Source of the DNA: Phaseolus vulgaris
Taxonomy: Eukaryota > Streptophyta > Magnoliopsida > Fabales > Fabaceae
Direction of reading: 5' to 3'
DNA length: 64,000 nt
NCBI RefSeq assembly: GCF_000499845.2
Contig: NC_023753.2
Location: forward strand, 3,246,791 to 3,310,790
The notes below the pieces were generated by a model. It made no database searches. It had not been told where the DNA came from and saw only the letters and a list, made by a program, of their open reading frames with translations. Positions within the stretch are counted from its first letter, which is position 1. Each line of letters opens with the position of its first letter. Positions 50,272 through 62,700 of the stretch are shown here, piece by piece. The position numbers and the translations under genes are program-made.

Positions 50272-50565
50272 AGGCAATTGCTTCCTGCCCCATATCACTG
50301 CATGCACCCAATCACAGGAGAAAAATGGAAAATACCCTTAAAAAAATGGAGTGGATATAAAATTACATTCTGGACCCTTTTTCCAGAACACAATAATCTT
50401 TTCCATATAAATTTTTTCGGAATGTATTATTTTCATTCCAGATTTTTTATCCAAATTTTTTCCAGATTTTTATATCCGAAACATAAAAATATCTTCCAGA
50501 TTTATTTTTTCAGAATGCATTATTTTCAATTTTGGATTTTTATTTCCAGAATACCCCGACTGAAA
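50272..50565 (-). repeat. TCCGGAA-type dispersed repeat, copy 3 (inverted)
   Basis: It begins GGCAATTGCTTCCTGCCCCA, then ATATCACTGCATGCACCCAA, the reverse of the end of copy 1, and continues with TTCCAGA and TCGGAATG units. It faces copy 2 across about 145 bases. Together they form a large imperfect inverted repeat. Confidence 0.6.
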
Positions 50566-50579
50566 AACGTTAAATAACC

Positions 50580-52140
50580 GTTAAACTAATTCTATTACTG
50601 ATTAAGATGGGTGGTCCAAATAGCTTAGGGGAAGACCGAAGAAGTTCCTCAGCTAAAATACCGAAGGTGGTCAAAAATAAAATTGTATTTACCAAAAGAT
50701 TATAATTATGTTGAATATTAATTTACAAAAGTAGATATTTTGCATACAATAAAGAGTCATTTCATTTGTCAAACACATAATGCAAGTAGAAAAGTTACTT
50801 TCTCAATTGATGATGTACAAATAAAAATATAAGATTTTTTTTTGGTAAAAAATAAATAAATAAATATGGAATACTTGAAGGTTTTATTAACCTTATTACA
50901 AAATCAAGGTTCAATAAAAAAGACTTCCAACCTAACCTACAAGACTTAAGAGAGCTACGTACTTTTGTGTTTCATAACAAACATCATCTAGTAAGTTCTT
51001 CTGAATTCCTCGTCAACTAATTAACTACATAAAAAATTCACTGTTAAGAAGTCCTATTTCAAAGAAGTCGTATTTCAAATATACTTAATTGTTCCACAAT
51101 TAATTGTTCCACAACCTTGTAACTGTCTCAACCTTGTACATCATATATGTATTCCAGAATACAAAAAACATAAACTACAAAATATTATATAATATTCAAT
51201 TATATTAAAATCTCTAGTTTAATTTCCTAAAAAAACTTTTTCTAAATTTTTTTTCACTTAGTCCATAAGAAGAATGTTTAAACCCAAATTTGTGCATTAG
51301 ATTGAAATACACAATTTTGCATAACTGCAACACCAAAATTTGTAGCATAAACTCAATCTCATCATCATCCATTGATAGATACCCTTATTCTGACTGTGTA
51401 TATTAATACATGTTGTCTTAGCACTCTAATCCAGATCACCAAATCACGTTTTTATAGTTATATACTGTATCCTACATTACTAAAAAAAAAATAAAAAATT
51501 GGACCAACTAAATAATAAAGAAAAATACCTTAAAAAGTCAACCGCAAAACACAATAATCATACATCTTCATTCAAGAGATTTTTAAACATAAAATTGGAT
51601 ACATCAATTAATCAGAAAAAAAAACTATTAATTTGTATTTCAATCAGTGTAAACACATTTAAGAATATAAGATCTTATATCCTACTTAACTAATTAATCT
51701 ATACAAAATAAAAATATATATTTTTTCATTTGTAACCTAGACTAAAAGATAAAATTCACATATAGAATGGTTGAAAAACAAATATATTTATTTTTTAAAC
51801 AACCTCAAAACACAATTACAAAATATCAAAGGCACTTAGATTATATTTTTTTTCCTCGTTAAAATAGAGTTCACAAGTTTCTAAAACAAGCAGTGTAAGC
51901 ATGAAGTGGCTAGATACTTGTAAGTAGAGGAGTTATGATCTCATGATATACAAATAAATATATGGTCATTGGCTACAATGTACAGTAGATTCGGGCATCA
52001 TGTGATCAATCCTAAGGTAGTAGATTTGGCCAACGTCATTTTCTAACAAGACAACAAAAAGAACAGAATAGAAATGGAACAAATACTGTTATGCCTCCCA
52101 TTAAGGAAAAAGACGGAGAAAACAATGCATTTGCGTGTCA
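50580..52140. other. AT-rich intergenic DNA upstream of the SPX gene
   Basis: No gene or element was recognised. The open frame on plus at 51499-51693 has no family features. Confidence 0.45.
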
Positions 52141-52150
52141 GTAACATGAA

Positions 52151-52158
52151 GAATATCC
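52151..52158. promoter_or_regulatory. P1BS motif 1 (GAATATCC)
   Basis: GAATATCC matches GNATATNC, the binding site of PHR-type phosphate starvation regulators. It is about 130 bases before the SPX start codon. Confidence 0.7.
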
Positions 52159-52181
52159 AAAATCCAACATTCCCTCCGCCA

Positions 52182-52189
52182 GAATATTC
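52182..52189. promoter_or_regulatory. P1BS motif 2 (GAATATTC)
   Basis: GAATATTC is a perfect palindromic match to GNATATNC, 31 bases after the first motif and about 100 bases before the SPX start codon. Paired P1BS sites are common in promoters of phosphate-responsive genes. Confidence 0.72.
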
Positions 52190-52286
52190 GAATCCCCGAA
52201 CCCAATAAAACCCTGCATTTCATCACTTCAACTCCTCCCACTCAATCAATTACAAGCATCTTCCTGATAAGAGATTTTACCGTAAC

Positions 52287-53552
52287 ATGAAGTTTGAGAA
52301 GATCCTCAAGAGCCTTATCGAGCAGACCTTGCCCACTTGGCGTGACAAGTTCTTGTGCTACAAAATCTTGAAGAAACAGTTGAACCTTATGTGTTCCGAA
52401 GATGGGCAAGCTCCAACCCAAATGGATGCCAACCAACTCAACCACTTCCTTAACCTCTTGCAGCTAGAGATTGACAAGTTTAACACTTTCTTCATTGAAA
52501 AGGAAGAAGAATATGTCATCAAAGGGAAGGTAACAAACTAACTATCTACTTACATACATATTCATCTTTTCTTATTATTTATATTCCAAACTTGTCTGGT
52601 TAACTTCTCAAATAAACACTTACTAGAAAGATGGTAAAAATAGGGTAAAATGAACAATGTTTCTTTGCAAGTTAAAACAAACCCTTTTTCTTCAGTTAGT
52701 TTATGAAAAACATTTAACTCATTTACTATTAAAAGGGTTGTCCAAACAAGATCATGAATATATATATAATCGATGGTTTGTGTTGCAGGAGTTGCAAGAC
52801 AGAGTTGTCGAAGCCTTGGATTTAAATGTGGACTTGATGTCATTAGGGAGAGAAATAGTAGATTTTCATGGGGAGATGGTCTTGCTAGAAAACTACAGTG
52901 CCCTCAACTACACAGGCATGTTATGTTCTAAAAGCTCATACATGAAAGCTAGAATTCACCAACTGGTTTTTAATTGATATATATATATACTTGAAGTGTT
53001 AAACTTTTACTATTAGTTAACTAATCAGAACAGATTGAACTTTTAAATATATATAATGATTTGTGAAGGAAGAATAATAAGGTACAACACGTTCACATTA
53101 ACAGTTCATGTGTCATTTATTTGTGATGGATAGAGAATGAGTTTGATGGTGAGTTTTTGAGAGCAGGTTTGGTGAAGATAATAAAGAAGCACGATAAGAA
53201 AACTGGTGCTCTACTTCGCTCACCTTTTATCCAAGATGTGGTGAAGCAGCCCTTCTATGAAATTGATGTAATTAACAAGCTTGTAAAGGAGTGTGAGGTG
53301 ATACTAAGCATTCTTTTCACCAATGGCCCGTGCTCTTCAATGAGTCAAACTTTTATGGAAAATGGTTTTGCCTCCGTGAGTATCAATGAAAATGAAGAGA
53401 CTGTAATGCAGGTTCCCGAAGAACTTTCTGACCTAAAAAATATGAAGAACATGTATATCCAACTAACTTTATCAGCACTGCATACCTTGGAACAAATCAG
53501 GGGTAGAACCTCAACTGTGAACATCTTCTCATCACCTTCTCAGCATAACTAG
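52287..53552 (+). CDS. Single SPX-domain protein (three exons, one GC-AG intron)
   Basis: Exons 52287-52529, 52789-52915 and 53167-53552 join in frame into 251 residues, close to the usual size of plant stand-alone SPX proteins. It starts MKFEKILKSLIEQTLPTWRD with KFLCYKILKKQL, the first SPX helix pair. The middle block is DFHGEMVLLENYSALNYTG followed by LVKIIKKHDKKTGALLRSPF. Y25, K29 and the Lys cluster at 127-135 match the inositol pyrophosphate pocket. Stand-alone SPX proteins sense phosphate status and bind PHR factors to restrain starvation responses. The usual KFGK start is KFEK here. The second intron has a GC donor (G|GCATGT); the nearest GT alternative shifts the frame. Two P1BS motifs lie upstream, which suggests feedback by PHR. 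Confidence 0.93.
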
Positions 53553-56131
53553 GCTTTGCAATTGCAAAAGGGTTGAAATGAAAGATGAATGCACCAGAGA
53601 TAGCAACCTAGTAGATAAGAATAACATGCTGATAAAAAATTACATATAGAGAATGAGGAGAAAAGAAGATAATGGGAATCTCAGACACATGATGGGTGTT
53701 GTTGAGTCTTAGTCTCATGTTTTTCCTCATAGCAAGTTCATAAATGCTCTTTTCTGTGTGGAGATCCAACTCAATAAATTTGAATGGAAAACTAGTTTTA
53801 CTTAGAAATCAGTATATATAGTGTGTGATGGTAGGTGGGTGTGGCTTCATTGTTTTTTCCTTGTCTGTTTTCCAATGTACAAAATGGTTTCCTCATGCTT
53901 TGAGGTGTTATGGCTCAATCTTTAGCCCTCAAAATGGCGTGTAATATCAGTATCAATGTTAGTTGCAATTGTAAATTTTTATATGAAATTGTGAGTTTGA
54001 GAAGGATGGAAAAAACATGAATGCATGCCATTGTATGTTACTTTACCTTTTCATCACACTGTTTTTACTCTTTTAGTTATTCCCATTGCCCATTGGTAAT
54101 CATCTCAGTGATTTTAAATATGGAAAAAACCTTAATTCAACACATCACACAATTTACTTGTAACGAAGGAATGAGAGTTTAGATCTAGTAAAGAAGCCAC
54201 CTTTCACCTGTTAAGCAACTTCTCTTCATTATTCATAAGTTTTATAATAAAATTTGTAAATATAAACTTAAAAGAAACTTAAAAAGTGAGTCATTTTTGT
54301 AAATTTAATTAAATGTCTAGGTAAGCATTTATAGAATAAATGAGTCCTGAACTAAAAGTTAGGTTTATCTTATGAAAATATATATTTTATTTATTTAAGT
54401 GAATCAAATTTGAAACTTGAATTTGTCTTTATTAAAAAAATAAAGTCGGTTTACTGTTTGACTAATTTTCCTTATAAAAAATCTTTCTGAATAAAATTGT
54501 ATTTATTAATTTAGTATTTTTTTATAACAATGGTTTTGAGATATTATTGATCGTCAGATATAATAATACTTTAAAAAAAATTGGTGTGTTATATCGATAT
54601 TCTTTCACAACAAATATGTTAAAAACTAAAGTAAAGTAAAATGATTATTAAAATATACTTTTTGTATTCATACGAGTAGATTAAAACGTTGCTGAAAAAA
54701 ACAGTATATCTATTTTGACAATTTATGATCATAATTTTAATATCATTCTTAAAAATTGAAAGCAAAATTGAATTTAAGAGTACTTGTTTATTTAAAATAA
54801 ACGAGCCGAATAGCATCTTCCTCCCATTTTGTTTCTATTATAGATCCTGAAAAGAAGATGAGGAACAGTGAAGAATGAACTTCTTAAGAACTTTCTTCAA
54901 CTGCTTCTGCATCGGTACAAAGAAAGTCCAAAGTTATTTAAAAACACTTTTTTGTTCCAATCAAACTACATTTACAATGCACACGAAACAAATTATCTTC
55001 CAAACACGCGTTTTGGTTTAGCTATGTATTTTTTTAAAAATAACTGTTGAACTACTCTGATTGCTTCTGCATTTCCACCCGAACTACAAATATTTCTAAC
55101 GAAGTTATTCCATGTTTGGAAGTGAATACTCTAAAAAGTAATCATCGTGCTCTTAATTTGGAATGCTATTTATTATTAGATCAAAGAAAGTTTTCCTGGT
55201 ACTAAAAGGAACAAGGTATCCTCGTAAAAGAAGTATCAAACTACATACAAGCGTAGTCTGTATGTATCAAATATCGTCTTCATTAAGATTCATAAGCTTT
55301 CCTTAAATTTCTACCCTTTCTTTATGGTTAAAGGTATAGTTAGAACATGAAAAATTATGAATTCGATTCAAGTTCTTGCTACTCCAATTTAACGATCCCT
55401 ATGTTCATAATCTTTCATACTTTTAACATGAAGTTCCTGTTTTTATTCTTTATTTTCTCTTAATCTGAAGATTCTAATAGGTAACTCAATTTTATAGTAA
55501 CAGTTAATTTGATCAGAAGTGAAACAAGGAAATAGGATAGTTCCGTACATAGTTCTTAATTCTTAGCTGAGAGTATTTACGTGAATCAGATGCGTAGTAA
55601 ACCAAAACCTACTTTTATGTGAATCCTGCGCATGAACCAAAACTGTACGAGATTGTGATGCATACATAATAGAGAGTGATACAAGTACAAAATCATGGGC
55701 AAAACGTAACTCTATAACAAGGACAAAAACTTAGCACCATACTGTCAAACAAGCTAAAGAATTCCATGACAGATCTAATATACAATAATTTCAGAGTTGA
55801 ATTTCGAAATGTCTCCTATTGGATCTTACCGTAGACAAGCTATGAACGTAAGTGATGACTCCAAAGCTGTAGAGTGCAGACAATACGATCGACTCCCGCC
55901 ATTGTAATAATCTGCCCAAGGATCTTCATTTGTTGAGGCATTATCATGCTTATTAGCAACATTTGCACGGGTTCTTTTAAAATCGGAAATACGCAATTTG
56001 GGGAATTGCCTAGGAACAGGACTTTAAAATGCTGTATCAGAAAAACTGGAACACAATTTCATTAAGCAAACAACCAGCAGAAATGAGGGACAATTTTGGG
56101 TGTGATTTCATAATACTAGTCTCGAGGCACA
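53553..56131. other. Intergenic DNA between SPX and TIC21 genes
   Basis: Transcripts of the two genes converge here, so both 3' untranslated regions lie at the edges. The middle is AT-rich. The minus open frame at 54619-54816 and the plus one at 54868-55050 show no recognisable similarity. Confidence 0.45.
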
Positions 56132-58133
56132 TTATGCAAACTTCGGAAATGGAGTCGCTTCTGAAGGTGGTAACGTGACTGATCGCAACAACTCCAGTGA
56201 GAAAACAAGCCCAAGGAAATGTGAAAGAATAGTGTTCGCCGATGCCTGCAAAAAGAAACATGATAATGTTTAAAAGTGTTACTCATTTCTTGATGAGTAG
56301 CACCAAAAAGTCAAACATTGAGCTACTGCCGAAGACCATATGTTGTACACAATACAATAAAAATGTTTCACAATTTTGTTTTGTTTTAATGGAAATATTC
56401 ACTATGATCAATTATTACAAAAAGTAGCAAGTATACTAGTAAAATCTTGAAAACAGTAAATATTAACATCACATTCTCTTCTCTATTACACTCTTTTCAA
56501 TAAATCTTCACTACTCCATAAAATTCATATGGGACCCACTAAAAAACAATATTTCCAATTTGTCTCCTCTAAAATAAGGGGTGCAATTAAGAGATGAAAG
56601 TGAAGAGCAGTTATAATTTATAAGCATGGACTGGAAATCCGAGGGAGTAAAAAAATTTAACAATTTTATAGTTTGATATGCTTAATGCGTATATTTTATC
56701 ACAACCTACATAACTCTTGACTGCACTCTCACTTTAGGGGACTCATTCAGTTCATACACTCTTAAATGTGAGGAGGTTTTTTACATAATAAGAGTTCAAT
56801 TGTTTCTGTTTTCAATTCTACTGAAAGTTAAGCTCCACCAATCCAAACTTCATCCTCGAATAACAGGACTCAAGACATGTCCCCAATTTATTGTTTACAT
56901 ATTTGGTTCATATGACAAAAAAGATGGTCATAACGGGGGCTATAAGAAGATAAAGACCCGGCTTTCATCTGAATGATAGGCTTTTTAATAACATAATTAA
57001 CAACTATACAGGTCAAACGGGAAACTAGTGAGAATAACGCTGATAAAAACAAGAGCTGGTCTATAATAAAAGAACCTGGCTCCAGCACAAACCTGCGATA
57101 AAAAATTAATCTGCAACAGGGAAACTTGTATATTAAGGACATACCTGCACCAAAAATACATCCAATGCGAGAACTGGGCTGTTACCAGGGGAAATTCCCT
57201 GATAATACGGGTTTGCCGAGGTAGTGAGAGCCTTAGCAACCAACAAGCCAACCGTGGCTTGCATCCCAAGAATAGCAGCTCCCATCCCCAACAGGTTCAT
57301 TACTATACCATTTTTCAAGCCTTTCACTACATCAGCACGAGGGGGTGCCTGAAAACACAAGTAAAGGGGAAAGCTAAGCTACCTCATCAAAATTCACTTA
57401 ATAGATACAAACGATGATTTCACATTAATATAACTAAGTAAATGCAGTTCCAACTTGCAATAGTTAACCTCATTCAGAACCCTAAGCAAATTCAAATGCA
57501 CACAAACACACACCTTGGTGGGGTCATTTGCAGTTTTTCGAAGCTTCTCCGAGAGGCGAATGTAACCAAAGGACCAAAACACAGAAATGAAGGCAGCCAC
57601 TATTCCACCCGCCGTGGCATAAAATGTGGCCGGAGATGTCACTTTTCCGGTAATGATAACGGAGAATGAGAGTATGACGGCAGCCACAACGGTGCACACT
57701 AGCTGACCCCAAAACCCTAAGTTACCCAAACGCTTGAAATACCTCGCTGTATTCTCCAATCTCTTCGCCACCTGTACCACAACAATTCCACCTTCAGGAA
57801 CCCTAGAAATGCAATTCGAGTTCGCAATTGAAAAATCCAAAAACCACTGGACAGTACCTGCTCGAGTTTTGCCTTCTCTGATTCGTCATTCGAGGGAGTG
57901 AAAGCCTTAGATACTTGAGAAGAAGCGCTTGCGGTGAAGGGAAACTTCCATGGTTGACGAGAGATGGAGGAACCGAAAGAGGAAGAAGAACGAGCCAAAT
58001 TGAGAGGCAGTGAGGGCAGGGAATTCGGCCGCAGAAATGGTTGAGAGGGACGAGGGGCGGCGACAGCAGAGGTTGACAGTGGAACCGCCGTAAAACTGCC
58101 GGCGCGTGTTGCCGGCAGAAGTAGCGTTTGCAT
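56132..58133 (-). CDS. TIC21: TIC21/PIC1 chloroplast inner-envelope protein (four exons)
   Basis: Exons 58133-57858, 57771-57514, 57348-57145 and 56245-56132 join at GT-AG sites, all in phase 0, into 283 residues. The first 80 or so residues are rich in Ser, Ala and Pro with few acids, a chloroplast transit peptide. Then AKRLENTARYFKRLGNLGFW leads into four hydrophobic segments, including VCTVVAAVILSFSVIITG and NLLGMGAAILGMQATVGLLV. The conserved blocks ANPYYQGISPGNSPVLALDV and ASANTILSHFLGLVFSLELL are diagnostic for TIC21, also called PIC1 or CIA5. In Arabidopsis it is described both as a protein import component and as an iron permease of the inner envelope. The last intron is about 900 bases. 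No defect is seen. Confidence 0.95.
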
Positions 58134-58252
58134 TGCTGCTGGTGATGAAGGAAGAGGAGAGTCTCCGTTCGCCTTTTATGATCTTTTCCTTTTCTGTCTT
58201 TTTTACTTTTCTTTATTCGGTAATCCCAGGCTTTCGAATTTTGTTATAAGAG

Positions 58253-58313
58253 GGCCCACATTTTGTTGGGCTTGAGCTTCTTTATTGATCCATTTCCGCT
58301 TTCCAATTGGGCC
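58253..58313. promoter_or_regulatory. GGCCCA / TGGGCC motifs upstream of TIC21
   Basis: GGGCCCAC near 58252, TTGGGCTT near 58266 and TTGGGCCA near 58307 lie 120-180 bases upstream of the start codon. These TGGGC-type elements are typical of genes for organelle biogenesis. Confidence 0.5.
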
Positions 58314-58989
58314 ATTTAACTGGATCACTGATCACGGTGTTAGCAAAAGTTTGGCTGTTGCTTTCTGCACCCAATACTTTTTCATCCCACCACATAATTT
58401 AACAAAATATTACAGTCTTTCATACTATTTCTGGAAAGATATGTTAAATGAACCTTTTAGATTATGTGATTTAGAAAATAAAATTGTATTCTAGTATATT
58501 ATTTACAAGCTAGATTCAAATTCATATTAATAATTTTTTTTAATTCATACAATGAGAATATATAGTCATTAAACTTCTATTTAATATTATCATTATTTTT
58601 TTTATGATATACGTTTTCATGAATCAACTATCTTAATCTGTTGTATTCTGTCCTCTCTTTTTTAATACATGAACAAAATGAACGTTTAAAATTTCATATA
58701 AGAGAAGTGCTACCAAATTTGTTTTAATACAATTCTCTTTGTTTAGTTAAAATGTATTTAAAATTGCAAAAATCACGAATAAGACTTATCAAATAAGAGA
58801 TGTAATTTTACATTTTTGTTTCTTGCTTTTAATCAATAATAAATAATGTATTTAAACAAATATTCATCCAGGATAAAAGTAGTTTATTCTAATACAGTTT
58901 CAGCCATTAGCTGGATGAAAAAATAATGAAAACTAGACATTGAATCAATTTGATGTGGTCCAATAAACGGCCCGATAGCGGGTGACACG

Positions 58990-59180
58990 ATAGGTCCAAC
59001 AAACACTAAAATAAGATAGAAATGATTCTGATACCATATTACGAAGTGAACTTTAAACTTAATTAAACTCTATAAAGTCAGTTCATAACATTGAGGTTTA
59101 CATCCACTTATATGTAATGAAATGTTCTCATCTCTAATCGATATCTAGTTTATGTGGGATCTGCAACAGATGTCACCAGT
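58990..59180. repeat. Dispersed repeat, legume type (third copy)
   Basis: The segment has GAAGTGAACTTTAAACTTAA, then CATCCACTTATATGTAATGA, CATCTCTAATCGATAT and TATGTGGGATCTGCAACA. It is the best preserved of the three related copies in the window and resembles a repeat common in phaseoloid genomes. Confidence 0.55.
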
Positions 59181-59676
59181 TGAGTATAGTTTATGATCTT
59201 GAAGGCTGAAATTGTATTAGCCTTCAATAGTTTTTACATGAAAAATATTATTAGATAATAATTAAAGGAGGCGAAGACACAGTGGAAGGAATGACGAAGT
59301 CGAATTTTGGTCTCTTTTTCTGTTTGCATTTTTGGTTTGGTCATAATTAGGAAAACATGTGATGAGGCAATATTGTCATTATCGACAACCTTGGGTGATA
59401 AGAAAAAGTGGTCACATGTGTGTCTGGTAGTTTATTGAGCTCGCAACGGGTAGTGCTGAGAAAACAACAAAAAGAAACAAAATGCATCATAACCACTGAA
59501 AGAAAGAGAAAGACAGCCTCGGCTAAAAGGAAAAGTGAAAGAGGAAGTGGATTCAAAGGTGGATACGCTCAGCCATCCTCCCTTCAAACAACTACCAACA
59601 TACTTCATTACAAAACCAAACACTTTAGACAACTTTAACCAAAGCTCGGTTTTCGAATTTTATTGCATCACCATCT

Positions 59677-59721
59677 CTATCTTATTTTCTTATATCTTAT
59701 TTTCTTATATCTTATTTTCTT
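59677..59721. repeat. Short tandem repeat (ATCTTATTTTCTTAT)
   Basis: Three head-to-tail copies of a 15-base unit are visible with little divergence. Confidence 0.85.
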
Positions 59722-61789
59722 ATGTTACAAGTAACTAACAAGAGGACATATTGCTTTAACATTCAAAGATTTAATATAAATTAAAAATAAAAATATTTCA
59801 TAATATAAACGATAATATAAACGAGTATAAATTTTATTTTACGAATTAATTTTGTAAAATTAAGATATAAAAGTTATTTATAATTTATCTTAATTAAATA
59901 TAATATTTTTTTCATTTTTCTTGATATAACTTATGATTATATCTAGGGTAAATATAAGACTATAGTTTAAATATAATTATATGTAAAAAAAAAATCAAAC
60001 TTTTCATCGATTAAAAATTAAGCTAAACTTAGTCAACTTTTTAATTTTTAGTGTACAAAATCTATTATAACCAAAATTTATTTTATTTGTTATCTGATGA
60101 GATATTTATACTTTTTTTAATCAATAAAAAATAAATAAAATAAATTGAGTGCCTCAAATCTTGAGTTTGATCACTGCTGCAAATCAAAATTCAAGACAAA
60201 TAGTGTAGTGTGTGAATCTTACAAGAAAACAATATATAAGATGAAAAGAAATTGTCCACTTTTTTCCACATAAACACAGTCCACAAGAAGGATTGAAGCT
60301 TTTCAGAAACTAATTCCTTTGGAATCTACTCTGGGACCATATATTGTAGGGTCCTGTTATCAGAAGTTTTGGAGCAGGATTCAATTCTTTTGTCTTCCAT
60401 TGCATGAGTTTTATCAATCACCCTCAAAGAAACTTTTGCAACATATACAAAATAATGTTTGTGAACAAAAAGAAATTTTTTCAAAAGTATCACTACTTCA
60501 GATTTTGTTTCCCAAAGCATATTATTCATATAATTTACTTAAATAGCACTGTTTTATAACTGAATTATAACCTTCATTTTAATACCTCACTAAAAAAATA
60601 CGTCAGTAAACCAAATCCTGATATAATTCTTCAATTTATAAAAAAGCTGAACTTGTAAAAAAGTTTAAAAAATAATAATTAAAAATATAATAATAAAAAT
60701 AATTAATATTTTACAACTTTGAAAAACTAATTGAGAATTTGGTTCTTAGAAAATGGAAATATAATCTAACTGAATTCTAAAGAATAAATAATGTTATTTA
60801 GATAAATATTATGAATAATAGTTTCTGATTTACTTCTCCTATTTCGAAGTTCCAACAAAAAAGAGTGAAATCAAGCTCCTCATCAACTTTTTATCGTCAT
60901 AGATTAAAATTTCATAAGAGATAAACTTATTCGGAAAGGACAAAGGCATTTTCATTTTACAAGTTGGAAAGGACCAATGGATAACTACATAAAGTAATAT
61001 TTAATTAACCATTTAAATATTTAATTAGTTCCTACTTGTAATTAATTATTATTCATTATAAAGAGGTGTTCTTAAATTTTGTCATTATATAGCTCAGACT
61101 CATTTCTTTACTTGTGACCCTGATAATTTTATACTCAATACATTTTTACATCCACGTTACATTCCCTATTTTATCTTTTATCTTTTGTTTCCTTTTCCAA
61201 ATACAAAATTCATTTTTAATGATCATATTATTTCTAAAAATGGGTTGTCAAAGTGGTTGATAGAGTGTGCAAATATTATTTATCTTGCTACTTGTTTGCA
61301 AAATTCTTTAGATGAGTTATTCATTTATCTTGAAAAGATAAACTATCTAATTTAAATAATGTTTCTAAAAATTGTTGAGTCAAACCAATTTCACATTTTT
61401 CTGAAATACTACACTCCTCTTAAAGTAAGATTGGAGGAGGGATCATGTATCCTTCCCTCTCAATGAGGCTCACCAGGAAACCGCAAAAAAGATTATCGTC
61501 TCTCATAGACCGAGAACCTCACCCCAATATAGTGACCCGAGCTTAGGAGTTAGAAAGTTCCACGATCGGGTCTCAACTAAACACTTCAACCAATACATCA
61601 ATGATCATATGAGACATAAGAAGACACTCATTTATTGATGGTATAATGGACGTTGTGCTTCCACTCAGCTTAAAAGGATTGACAATCAATTGATCTGATG
61701 GATAGAAAGATTTGGATCAACACATCATTGTCTACATCAGATAGATGAGCTTGTATACCACATATGACATTGTTCTGTGTCGCATCGTT

Positions 61790-62700
61790 CCTACATCGTT
61801 GAAAGAGGGAGCATTAGGTTGGTTCACATGGCTTTTGCCCCTCTCGATTAATTGATTTGACACCTTGGAGACCAAAATTGGCACACAATTTGCAACAAGC
61901 AAACCACACCATTTAATATCCATCGTGTTACTAAACATTAAACGAGAGAAGGAAAAGTCATTCCAGAAATTGTAAATCTTCAAGATAGAATTCCAACCAT
62001 ATGATGACGAAATTGCGGGGTTCTTGGGGGGAAAGGGTGAAAACTATAGAGGTTGCATAAACTTGTATACGAACTTCGACAAAGGAAGCCTTAAAAGTAG
62101 GACCATCAAGATTCGATATCTACTTGTCAACGTCAATACTTCCTATAACATCCTCTTAGGAGTGATAGTGTTCATGCCTCACTTGGTGATGAAGTTCTCA
62201 TCAACATCATGGAACATCATGATCGTTCATGTAGATCAAAGAATAGCAAGAGAATGTTGTGTGACAAGCCTAAGGATTGAGCTCATGACCTCGTACCAAA
62301 AGCAACCACAATTGTGAAGGGACAACATGGTTATCATGACCGACCTTAATCCGTGAATAAACAATATTCTAGTAGACTCGAACAAAGACACCACACATTT
62401 GCAAATTCATGACAATGCACCAAAATTGAAACTTCCTTGACTAGCTCTGAAGCTGAGGAGATATCTCGAGTACTCATCAATAATGTAGATTTATTTGCAT
62501 GGACCATAACAAGATCTTGGGCTTTTCCCGAAGCATAACTTGACATACCCTTGTTTTGGAGGTTGAACTCATCAAATCCTCTGTTAAGTACCCATCCAAA
62601 GAAGTTGACACACTTGAGGAGGAGAACATCACTAACCTCAGAAAATAAACTTTTTTGCACCTAGCTACTTCTCGGATTGATTATAAGAATGGATGGTCCC
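61790..62700 (+). mobile_element. Internally deleted Ty3/gypsy relic (gag, protease, RT edge)
   Basis: One frame near 61798-61960 reads LKEGALGWFTWLLPLSIN, a stop, then FDTLETKIGTQFATSKPHHL, the retrotransposon gag domain. From 62024, NYRGCINLYTNFDKGSLKSR and TIKIRYLLVNVNTSYNILLG match the C-terminal half of the gypsy protease. Near 62420-62520 a third piece with SRVLINNVDLFAWT matches the segment before the reverse transcriptase. The gag and protease pieces are only tens of bases apart, so the region that normally separates them is lost. Stops and frameshifts show that the copy is dead. No LTRs were found. Confidence 0.72.

Larger units (their letters stand above)
58320..61780. other. Gene-free intergenic DNA
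   Basis: No gene is supported. The stretch contains a dispersed repeat (58990-59180), a short tandem repeat (59677-59721) and AT-rich sequence. Open frames at 59347-59738 on both strands overlap and lack domains. Confidence 0.45.

Noticed and set aside
52916..52925. GT donor alternative (GGCAT|GTTATG) for SPX intron 2
   Set aside because: Use of this site shifts the frame of exon 3 and destroys the conserved LVKIIKKHDKKTG block; the GC donor keeps it.
62346..62660. 104-codon open frame on minus
   Set aside because: It is antisense to the Ty3/gypsy relic read on plus and has no independent similarity.
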